From contig JBANDB010000003.1 in assembly GCA_037576215.1 (NCBI GenBank), positions 3,844,001-3,908,000 on the forward strand: a DNA stretch of 64,000 bases. Reading direction: 5' to 3'. The notes under the pieces were generated by a model. It was given only the letters and a program-made list of their open reading frames with translations, was not told the origin of the DNA and searched no databases. Positions 13,301 to 23,005 of the stretch are shown one piece after another. The stretch's first letter is position 1. Every line of letters begins with the position of its first letter. The DNA is from Armillaria gallica. Its lineage: Eukaryota > Basidiomycota > Agaricomycetes > Agaricales > Physalacriaceae. The position numbers and the translations under genes are program-made.

Positions 13301-13630
13301 GTTGCTGCTATACCTTCAACGCCACGGACAACAAGGCAGAATATGCTCAGGACAGAGATGTCTGAGAGTGTTCGGCAGAACCTTTTGTGGTCGCGGTATA
13401 TTCACAAGCAAAGTGTACTTGGTCCCCGGAGAAAGAGCAGTCCGTCACTGCCTGATCGCGAGCCTATCGCAACGATTAATCCCGTCGTACATTTGACGAA
13501 GCGGGCTGATGGACGGCGGTCTGGTGGCGCTGATGCTGAGCGGGAAGCGGTGCGGAAGGAGCTTCAACGGGTCAATCTGACACGGAACAAGAGTTGGGCT
13601 GCAGAATATCATCCCACGCAATGGGATTGA
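10330..13630 (+). CDS. AreA GATA-like (DUF1752) domain protein
   Basis: Four exons (10330-10423, 10483-10650, 10708-12500, 12548-13630) encode 1,045 residues. Residues about 30-65 form the conserved block called the nitrogen regulatory AreA GATA-like domain (DUF1752), with SLWFLFTKCKSSLHDGRR followed by LENISWRLWHRE. No GATA zinc finger follows. The middle is disordered: Pro/Ser/Thr-rich (about 120-300), then a highly charged Glu/Arg/Lys coiled-coil-like stretch (coded around 11640-11935), then more low complexity with acidic patches. The C-terminus (TRQNMLRTEMSESVRQNLLW through TRNKSWAAEYHPTQWD) matches what I recall as the partner domain DUF3295 of such proteins. A regulatory, probably nuclear role in nutrient response is inferred from the family only. 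The start is the first in-frame ATG. Confidence 0.85.
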
Positions 13631-14564
13631 TACCCTTGCTCGCCACGACGTGTTGCATTGATCGTTGTCGATTGTATCCTGTTGAAAGTGTTTCTTCTCC
13701 TGGGTTTATACTTTTTATATCCCCTGTCATTTGTGTTTATTTCTCTCAGGGTGGACACTTTCTTCATTAATGATATTCCCAGCTTTCATCGGCTATATTG
13801 GCAACTAGTATTCTACTTTTCTCGTCTACTGCTTTGTACTTTCCCATCGTGTGTGTATAATAGTGTTGATATGCTTTCGGTAACATCTCATGTACTGTAC
13901 AATTATTCATTTGGCGTCAATTTGGCATAGTACATAGTAATGGAACACAACAGTTAACTGTAGTCCTTTGAATAGGCCGATAACCTGCCAGACTTGGTTC
14001 ACTGTAACTCAATGCTTGGACTCGGGACTGATGGTGTGATTTCAACCGCGTATGCCGTGGGACTACTGCTTGTCTGTGATTAACGTTAACCTTTTTCGGA
14101 GGTTCTGTTTCACAGAGCATGTTGAGTTCGTGATGATACTTTCCGCACTGACCGGGACGTATATCGTGGGCTGTTCAGTAGTTGTCGTACTATTGTGATT
14201 AGCAGCAACTGATGCTTGAATGCCGGAAGAATAAATGAGTAGAGGAAACGGGGTATATTGTCCGTTGTCGGAGCAACTGTCGTATGATCTCTCGAAGCGA
14301 CATTCCATCTTTTTCTTGACGATTCTACACCCTTCTATAGCCGGAAATGAAGAAGGAAGTACGTGGAATCGTACTCCGCAGTACCGGCGGAGTGCGGGGC
14401 TGTGGCCAGAGCTGCTGATTGTTCAGTCTAAATCTCGTAGGACCCCTAGTTGTCCAAGTAAGCATTTGCCGGCTCGATGATGTGTTCCACGGCACCGAGT
14501 CAGGAAGCTGAATTCGTTTTCTATTCTAGATCTTCTCGTCAATTCGGCTTGCATCCATACCACC
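13631..14564. other. Intergenic region between two same-strand regulators
   Basis: Contains the 3' end of the DUF1752 gene, which is T-rich, and the promoter of the Zn2Cys6 gene. No further gene or RNA was recognised. Confidence 0.5.
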
Positions 14565-17500
14565 ATGTCGTCCAACGATGACGAATACAACGACCATGAC
14601 CAGAATCCCAGTTCCAAGAAACGGCGCGTTCAGCGGGCCTGTGATATCTGCAGACGGAAAAAGAGTGCGTTATCGGCCTTGACAGAGCCGCCGGCTTCCT
14701 GCTGACTGTGTCTTCTTTACAGTTCGATGTAAGGTTTCATTCAACGGGATCGACTATCAGCTAACTTTATCCTTGAAACTCTATCCTAGGTGATGGCGTG
14801 CAAATGCCTGAGAACCGATGCTCCAATTGTATCGCGTACAATTTTGATTGCACCTATGTAGAGGCGGCCAAGGCAGGTTCTTCACATAATGCCGAGTCAT
14901 TCATGTTGACTGACGATGGCCGCAGAAACGAGGACCCCCCAAAGGGTCCGTCATCATCTTCTCGTCATTTCAGTGGACTCATGTCTGATAGATACGTCGA
15001 GAGCTTGGAGAACCGGCTGGAGAAGATGGACAAGCTACTGCATAGGGTGCGTACTGTAAGAATCACATCCACATCATTTATTCACTGCTCTTTAGCTTAT
15101 GCCAGAAGCGGATTTCACAAAAGAAGTTGGAGGTGGGTTTGACCGCGAAACCTGGTCTATCGAAAAGTTACCAACTTCGCTCGACTCGGGTAACATTCCA
15201 GAGCTTATGCGACCCAAAGGTGGTGCCTGTCATCCCCGTGATATTGCTACTTCTGCTATCCGAGCGTATAACGAAGTCGACGACAAGGTGCTTGAGGACG
15301 ATTTCGACCATCTGACGCTAGCGGACAACTTGCAGCAAAAAATTGAAGCAGAGTCTGGCGGCTATCGATTTTTCGGCAAGTCTAGCGGTGCTCAATTGAT
15401 CAAGACTGCGATGGACTTGAAACATGGTCATACTGGCTATATGCAGCGAGAACCTCTCGGTTCAAAGAGGTCCGAATTCTGGACAACACGTCCTTGGGAA
15501 AGCGCTGGAAATATTCTCGACGGAAGGTTCCCATCGTATTCGTTCCCGGAGGATGACTTGCTCTCATCCTTGGTCGAATTGTATTTCGCAAATGTCAACA
15601 TATTCCTGCCCTTGCTTCATCGGCCTACCTTTGAACGCTCAATCAGGGAAAATCTACACATGAAGGATGAGATGTTTGGTGCAGTCTTGCTGCTTGTATG
15701 TGCAGTAGCCTCGCGGTATTCAAACGACATACGTGTCCTGCTCGATGGAGAGGAATCAAGGCATTCAAGCGGATGGAAATGGTTCGACCAAGTGCAACTT
15801 GTGCGCAAGTCGCTCCTATCTCCGCCCTCCCTATATGATTTGCAATTCTACTGTGTGAGTATTTACGAATGGAGTAATACGATGCCGTACAGTGCTCACC
15901 TCATCGCCTAGCTGTTTACGGAGTTCCTGCAAGGCTCATCAGCACCCCAGGCGTCCTGGACAATGGTAGGTATCGGTATCCGGTTAGCCCAAGATGTTGG
16001 CGCACACCGAAGGAGACGGATCTTTAGTCCTAACACCGTGGAAGATGAATTGTGGAAACGAGCCTTCTGGTGAAAGCACTTCTTTGACACAACTCTGACC
16101 GTTCCTGATGTCGGTGTAAAGGGGCCTCGTGTGTATGGACCGAATAAGCAGTTCAGCTCTCGGCCGTCCATGCGCAATACAGGATGAAGAGTGCGTTTAT
16201 GTGGTACCATTTAATGCCGTCTGATCGTTTTATCTAGTATCGACATTGATTTTCCTGCCGAGTGCGATGATGAGTATTGGGAGCACCCAGATCCCGAGCA
16301 AGCCTTCAAACAGCCGCCCGGAAAGCCATCATTTGTCGCATTCTTTAACTCTTTTTTGAAGCTCAACCAGCTACTCTCCTTTTGCCTGCGTACAATCGTG
16401 AGTTAACACTGAGGTCCGTTCATGACCCATCAAGCTAATTGCCCGGCGCAGTATTCGATCAATAAATCCAAAATCCTACTTGGTTTTGTTGGCCAACAAT
16501 GGGAGCAACACATTGTCGCAGAGTTGGATTCTGCACTCAATAAATGGGTTGACTCGATACCAGACCATCGTACGAGCTGCGTTTACTTTATCAAAATCCC
16601 TCTTCTTACCTTCACTGATAGTGCGATGGGACCCGAATCGCAACAACCCCGTGTTTTTTAACCAATCCGCTTACCTGTACATCGCCTACTATCACTTGCA
16701 AATACTCATACATAGACCCTTTATTCCTACCCCTCGCAATCCGTCACCTCTGTTGTTCCCTTCTCTTGCCATTTGCACAAACGCTGCACGTTCGTGCTCA
16801 CACGTTGTTGACATCCAAAGTCGCAAAGGCAGCAAGATCCCCGGCGTCGGCGTGAGCAGAACTCTGGTCTCTGGTTCTAACTTATCTGATGTTTGATCAT
16901 TGCATAGATACCAGTCTTCACGGCCGGCATTGTTCTCCTCTTCAACATATGGGGCGGAAAACGGTCCGGCCTTTCTATTGACCCTAACAGGGAGATGGGT
17001 GATGTACACAAGTGTATGAGAGTCCTTCGGAGTATGGAATCGTCGTACGTACCGTTCCTCCATTCGAGCTTTCAGTAACGCTGAAGCTGCCGCTGCAACA
17101 GATGGCATTTCGCAGGCCGCTTATGGTGAGTTGGGCAGTCTCGTGAGTATCCATCGCGCTTATTCATCTGCCAAAGGGATATCCTGTACGAGCTGGCCTC
17201 GGTCGGTGATTTACCGTTACCCAAAGCAAGTCCCACTCCAACGAATAAACGGGAACGTGACTCTGATAGTCCGCGATCCGTCACCCCGGCGGGTGGGAGC
17301 CCCTCAAGCGGAGTTACAGATGTCCCAGCGACTCGTGCCATCGTTGGAAGTCGGCGAATTTCGAATAAAGAATCTGTGTCTCGAAAATCGTCAAAGTCCC
17401 TATCTTCTGAGTCTTCTGCCGCACAATCTTCGCCGCTACCGGCTCCAGTAGCATCCTCTTCGTCGCAGCAACTCTTTTCCCTGCCAATGTACAGCGACGA

Positions 17501-18002
17501 GCTTGGGCGAATTCCTCTCCATGGCCAAGTCAGTTTTTCGAACCAAGTGCAGGCGCCCGACTCCCATGGGTGGTATGCAGGATCATCGTCGCACGGACAA
17601 GTACCATCAGACGGTAGTGGTGTGCAGAGTGATTTCTCATTCATGAGCCAGCCTTTCTATGAACAGGTTCCGCCTCCCGGGTACACATCCACCCATTACG
17701 AGTACGGAAGGAACAGTGACATGCACGAAATGATGCCTATTGCAGATAGCACGCAAATACGACAGCCACCGCCGCAGATTATGGACAGTCGACCTCAGGA
17801 ATTGTTGGATAATGATACCATTACGATGTGGTCCAACGCGCCTAGCGGATTCGAGTGCGTTCAATTATTCATTTCTTATTTCTTCTGTTTCTGATGCATT
17901 TTTCTTTCATTGCTTAGATTGGATGATTGGGGTACTTATCTGACTAATGTTAGTGAGATGCACAATCCGCACGGGAACGCAAACGTACCAGGACCAAGAT
18001 AG
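14565..18002 (+). CDS. Zn(II)2Cys6 transcription factor with fungal_trans domain
   Basis: DNA-binding regulator. Thirteen exons (14565-14664, 14723-14728, 14790-15046, 15096-15854, 15912-16069, 16122-16190, 16238-16397, 16452-16569, 16622-16851, 16908-17044, 17102-17125, 17177-17854, 17918-18002) total 2,781 nt, or 926 residues. The zinc cluster lies at about residues 25-55 (CDICRRKKIRC, then CSNC and C) with spacing C-x2-C-x6-C-x9-C-x2-C-x6-C. A basic stretch KKRR precedes it and a linker/coiled coil (VESLENRLEKMDKLLHR) follows. The fungal-specific middle homology region spans about 240-620, including FLPLLHRPTFE, WGLVCMDR and SALGRPCAIQDED. The C-terminal third is Ser/Pro/Gln-rich and looks like an activation region. 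The second exon is only 6 nt and completes the zinc cluster. The target pathway cannot be told from sequence. Confidence 0.93.
14723..14728 (+). other. 6-nt micro-exon in the zinc-cluster coding region
   Basis: The hexamer TTCGAT is bounded by a strong AG acceptor (TTTACAG) and a GTAAGG donor. It supplies the last two bases of Ile, all of Arg and the first base of the third zinc-binding Cys in RRKKIRCDG. Skipping it deletes two residues, changing the spacing and the Cys codon. Confidence 0.8.
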
Positions 18003-18900
18003 TGGCTGTAGTACGACAGGGCGTGATTTTCTTAATGGTTGAAATGGAAGTAAGTACAAAAATGAACATCAGCTGTAGCACCTACTATTTTTAGACTTTG
18101 TATAGTGATCTGTGACTAATAATACTTACCCTCTGTTCTGCCCCTCTGTTGTTTGCTCCTATCACAGGATGCGTCGTGGTATTGAAACGCGTATTGTAAA
18201 CGTTTCAGGCAGATACTCAGCGGGAAGCCTCGGGAAGCTCGGAAAAAATGGGGCACCCACGGCAAGTTCCGAGTGTTCGTATTTCTGTACTCTCTATTAC
18301 GCCACGTTCAGTAAATGTACGACTCCCGGCTGGTCTGTTGACTCCAACGGGTTTCTGGCCCTTCCAGGACTGAAAAGCGCTGATATGTGCCCCCTTTTAC
18401 CCTTCTATGAGCCTGGTGACCCTGCGCTTTCAATGTGCCTGTCGGCTTCTGCGTCCCGCATTTAAACCACTTTTGCGTTTCACTCTGGCCCTTGATGGTA
18501 CAATAATATCTTGGCAAGCCCCTTTGGAGTATACTCTCAATGAACAAACAGTAAACGCGACTTTCGACCACCAACGTGCAGACTTGATGTAAGCATGATG
18601 GTTCATGCATCTTGATGGACAATTCGCAGGATCAGCAAGCGATTTGGTCTGAAGATCTTTTTGTTCCTTGCGGGGCTAGCCAGGAAGTGGTCTATTTTCA
18701 TTGCTTGTCAGCTGGGACGTCATCGAAATATTATCGTCAAACCGGTAAAACAAACCCGCTCCGCGCTCATCTCTTGACCTAGTCTTTTTGTCATCCGTCC
18801 CACCGACACTCGCTTCTACAGTTTATAAAGTCGCTCTTTTATCCTCACTCCCTTGCCTTTTGCCCCACCTCTCTCCACCGCAGTCCTTCCCATTGTCATC
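18003..18900. other. Intergenic region and promoter of the first CE4 gene
   Basis: No gene recognised. The last 120 nt are pyrimidine-rich and include a TATA box. Confidence 0.5.
18834..18840 (+). promoter_or_regulatory. TATA box of CE4 gene 1
   Basis: TATAAAG begins 67 nt upstream of the ATG at 18901 and is followed by a CT-rich leader, a usual arrangement for well-expressed basidiomycete genes. Confidence 0.6.
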
Positions 18901-20241
18901 ATGCTCGCCTCTGTCTTCATCACACTTACTTTGACAGCATTCGCGACTGCTGCTCCCCAGAAGCGCCAGCTTGCACAGGTGATCAGTAGCTGCACCCAGC
19001 CGAACACGGTTGCACTTACCTTTGTAAGTCTCATCCTCTGTGTTGCGCCTCACTCTTTAACGTTGTTTTAGGACGATGGTCCTTGGGAATACGCGTAAAA
19101 AAAACCCATTTGCTGTCTCGTAACGATGCTCAAACGCTCCTTTGTAGAAAGGTCGTCAGTGATGCCCTCACCTCGAAGGGCATCAAAGGCACATTCTTTT
19201 ATAGTGCGTAGCTCTCTCGTTCACCGCTTTCAGGCGTTCATGGTCTCATTTGTAGACGGAAATAATTGTGGGTATCTCTTTTCTCCCCGGCGCTCACAGC
19301 TGACGCGCTTTACAGACGAATGCATTTACGACCAAGCTGAGATTGACCGAGTTAAATACGTGTATAACGCTGGCCACCAAGTCGCCTCACACACTTGGAG
19401 TCACGCCGACCTAACTACCCTCACTTGGGATCAAAGTTCGTCGCTTGATTTATTCTTACGACTGCGGTTTAATTGAAGTTGATTTTAAGTCCATGATGAG
19501 ATGTGGCGCGTCGAACGTCAGTCTATCTTTGCTTCGGTGTTCAGGAAGTTGATGTTATCATCGCGTCTGCAGAAGCTCTACAGAGAATCGTCGGAGTTGT
19601 TCCCGCGTTCATGAGGCCGCGTTCGTATTTCTTGCATTCTTCAAAACGGGGTACTGACAATTTCTGCAGCGTACGGGAATTATAACGATCTTGTTTTGCA
19701 GGCCTCTTACGTAAGAGGGCAAAAGGTTGTCCTCTGGGATTTCGAGTATGCCTATCTTGCGGTTATGTAAATTTCTTTGACCGACTTGCTTTCCCAGTTC
19801 TGGCGACTCTGTTGGCGCTTCCGTCCAGGACAGTGAAAGTACTTACGACAGCACCATCAGTCAACACCCCAGCACGCTTCTGGCTTTGAACCATGAGACC
19901 TACGGTAAGCCCCATGCCTACTTTTTTTTTCTACGATGGGAATCTGATGGGAACATTACGCAATCTACAGAAACCACTGCGTAAGTTTTTGATCCCAACA
20001 TGCAATACGCGAAGTATTCATCAGTGACGAAAAATAGTTACGATGTGCTTCCATATGCCATCGAAAGACTGCAGGCGGCCGGATACAACATGGTGACGCT
20101 TGCTGAATGCCTCGGCGAGTCGCCGTACCAGAGCGTCGGCAGCGCGGGAGTCAATGATGTAAGTTCTTATTCATTCCTCCCCCACTTCTTGAAACAGCCG
20201 CTAAAAATCTATATCCCATCCAGGGATCCTGGGGCTGTTAA
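18901..20241 (+). CDS. Secreted polysaccharide (chitin) deacetylase, CE4, copy 1
   Basis: Predicted to remove N-acetyl groups from chitin or chitin oligomers outside the cell. Twelve exons (18901-19023, 19072-19094, 19148-19203, 19256-19267, 19316-19435, 19490-19516, 19573-19620, 19670-19745, 19798-19904, 19971-19980, 20038-20158, 20224-20241) encode 246 residues. A signal peptide (about residues 1-19) and a likely Lys-Arg processing site (QKRQ) precede the NodB-like domain. CE4 motifs are intact: TFDDGPW (catalytic base and metal Asp), SHTWSH (metal His pair), RPPYGNYND and WDFDSGDS, with the late His in LNHE. The protein ends GSWGC. No chitin-binding module or GPI signal is visible. It is the left member of a tandem pair with the gene at 21373, and most introns are 45-60 nt. 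Confidence 0.93.
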
Positions 20242-21372
20242 ACTGCTTCGTTATTTACACGGAACACGGACATGTCATAATTCTGACTATTCTCTTTGTG
20301 GACTCTTTCCTATGCTGTCGGCCCCGTTCGCTGCGGCAGTTTTACTTACAATGCTTTATTCGTTATACTTTCGTCCATTCCTGTGGTCATATTATTGTCC
20401 ATCATCCTTGAAATAAATCATCTGTCGGATGTCGACTCAACGTTAACCTTGATCCGTGATGTACCCCTCTCTTGCTGCTCACATGGGCCTTTCGTGGTCT
20501 CTTTGCACAAAATTCTCAGAGTTCTTCTGCTTGGCTTGTCTGGAGGTTAACCTAGGCCGAGATCCGGACTACTGCTTACACAAGACTATAAGTTATTGCT
20601 GTGTCGACGCTGGGACTTTTATAAATTGTTCGTGGCTTGATCGATGATCCGTAGACCGTGACGTACCTTGCTTGGCGCTCACGTGCGCTTGTCGCGACTT
20701 TCGTCGGAGTCGCATGCTCGAAACTGCTCCTTTGGTTTGCTTCGGCCGGGTCCGTCTGAAAGCTAAACCGAGACCGCCAGTCTGTTCCACGGATTGTCAT
20801 TGTCAAGTATGCCTCAGAAACTATGCAAACAACGAGCATTGACGCAAACGTTCATGAACCGAGTGATGGCTATCAACCCTCGAGAACATGCCAGACGCGA
20901 CGCTTTAGGGCGCCCAAAAGCCGCAGCTGACTCTGGGTTCATTACTGCTTTCCCCCACGGACAATCTTACAGGTACCAGGCGGCCAAATTTTCCCTCCAA
21001 ATGTGCATCATGTGTGCTCTGAGGCACAGAGTTCGTGCTGAATATACGTCAAACATCCGCTGGAGTCACTCGAACGGTCATTCATGCCCTTGGGTTCTCA
21101 TCTTGCTGTATAGCGAATACCTGCAGAAGGTGGGCAATTTGTGGGATTTCGATCACGCTCCCGTTCTACATCTCCAAGCATCTAGGACACCGTATGGTTC
21201 AATTCAGCTAGTCCTTTTAGGTTGACAGAGGCTCCCCCATTTTCCGGGCGAAGAGAATGCGGTGTTCGCGCAGGATCTCAAAGCCCGGACGGCACAAGAT
21301 GTTGCCTGAAAAATGCGTATAAAACGCGCTATGTCTGGTCTTTTCTACTCTACCAGGACCTCCTCTTCAAGC
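20242..21372. other. Spacer between tandem CE4 genes
   Basis: No gene recognised. Short frames at 20794-21443 have no supporting motif. It ends in the promoter of the second copy. Confidence 0.5.
21318..21324 (+). promoter_or_regulatory. TATA box of CE4 gene 2
   Basis: TATAAAA begins 55 nt upstream of the ATG at 21373, a placement similar to that of the first copy. Confidence 0.6.
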
Positions 21373-22713
21373 ATGTTGACTTCTGTACTCTTCTCTGCAT
21401 TCCTTTTGGTGCTCGCGGCTGCCGCCCCCGGACCTCAGTCTAAACGACAAGAGGCTCAGGTTGTTTACGGCTGCACGGTTCCCAACACCGTGGCTTTGAC
21501 TTTTGTGCGTCTATGGCTGCAGTACCACTCTTGTCTGGCTGCTAACTTGTTGTGTAGGATGACGGCCCTTGGGTCTACCTGTAAGAACTGCCCGTGAAGA
21601 ATAACACGGACTGGAAATTAATTTTACTACAGATACGATGTCAGCAAGGCACTCGTAGCCAAGGGTGCCAAAGGGACCTTCTTTTTCAGTACGCGATCGA
21701 TGGTCAACCTTTTTGTTCTTATGCTGATGATTTGCGTATAGACGGGAACAATTGTTAGTCAATGATGAGAGATTTTCCGCAGTTAACCTACGTGATCTAC
21801 AGATGCATGCATTTACGACGCGGACGAACAGAAGCGAGTCAAGTACGCGTATGACAACGGGCACCAGGTCGCTTCCCACACCTGGAGCCACAGTGATCTG
21901 ACCACGTTGAGTTGGGACCAAAGTACGCGCTTTCTACTACAGCGAGACGCGTTTCTCACGTACATTCTTTCGTAGTTCATGATGAAATGTGGCGCGTAGA
22001 ACGTGAGGTTTTCATTATTCTTTGAAATTATTTCAGCTTATCTCCTTGTGCAGTTGCCTTACAAAGGATACTTGGCGTCGTACCGGCGTTCATGCGACCA
22101 CGTGTGTTGCCTTACTTTCATCTCGGAGTACCGTTTAGTCATGGGATCTTTTGATTTTCAAAGCGTACGGCAACTATAATGATCTAGTCAGGAGCGCTTC
22201 TTATATTCGGGGCCAGAAACTGGTCATCTGGGACTTTGAGTGAGTCCATGTATCCTGTCGAAATATTTGTTTGTGCTAAGAACCTTTCATTTCAGCTCGG
22301 GTGACTCTGTAGGCGCTTCTGTTGCCGAAAGCAAGGCCCGATACGATCAAACAATCAGCCAGCACCCGAATACCCTGCTGCCGCTGAACCATGAGACCAT
22401 CGGTACATCATATTATCTCCTAGTATGCATGCTCCATCTGATTTCACTATTACTTCCAGAAACTACTGTGTAAGTGATACTTGTAGCGAGAAATGTTGAC
22501 ATCGAGTTCACGCCACATTAGCCATCAAGTTCTCCCATATGTCATTGACCGACTCCAGGCTGCTGGGTATCGACTCGTAACGCTTGCGGAATGCCTGGGT
22601 GAGGCACCGTACCAGAGCATAGGCTCCCCCGGAACACCCGATGTAAGCTATGGTGCAATTATTGTCTTGAAAAGTCACTAATGTCGTGATTCCAGGCTTC
22701 GTGGACATGTTAA
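21373..22713 (+). CDS. Secreted polysaccharide (chitin) deacetylase, CE4, copy 2
   Basis: Paralogue of the gene at 18901 with the same predicted reaction. Twelve exons (21373-21504, 21558-21580, 21633-21688, 21742-21753, 21803-21922, 21976-22002, 22054-22101, 22164-22239, 22296-22402, 22460-22469, 22522-22642, 22696-22713) encode 249 residues. Apart from the first exon (9 nt longer, in the signal/propeptide region), every exon has exactly the length of its counterpart, including the 10- and 12-nt exons. The signal peptide MLTSVLFSAFLLVLAAAA is followed by a Lys-Arg site (SKRQ). CE4 motifs TFDDGPW, SHTWSH, RPPYGNYND and WDFDSGDSVG are intact, and the protein ends DASWTC. The propeptide and the stretch after FDDGPW have diverged most, while the catalytic core is close to identical, so both copies look functional. 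Confidence 0.93.
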
Positions 22714-23005
22714 GGATGCACGATTTACGACATTAAACGCTTAAATAATTCAATAAGGACTCGGACATTGCTTCTTTTATTCGTATTCGTTTCTTACTTT
22801 ACTGTAAACCTTTGAGTCTGCACACTTTGTTATTTTGGCTTTCATCAGTTATTCCATTCCCTGTATGTAGCACACTGCGCCGACGTGTTCACAAATAATG
22901 ACGCTTTTGAACTTACCTCTGTGATGCCGGCGGCAAAGCGGGCCGTTACTCTGTTTGTCAAAGCCTTCGAATTTTTGTTACTTGCTCTTGACCATTTCGA
23001 AAGCG
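22714..23005. other. Short intergenic spacer
   Basis: Separates the second CE4 gene from the LRR gene. Nothing was recognised. Confidence 0.4.

Noticed and set aside
16070..16080. Premature stop after RAFW in the Zn2Cys6 regulator, suggesting a pseudogene
   Set aside because: The stop lies in a 52-nt GT-AG intron; splicing restores FWGLVCMDR and the rest of the domain.
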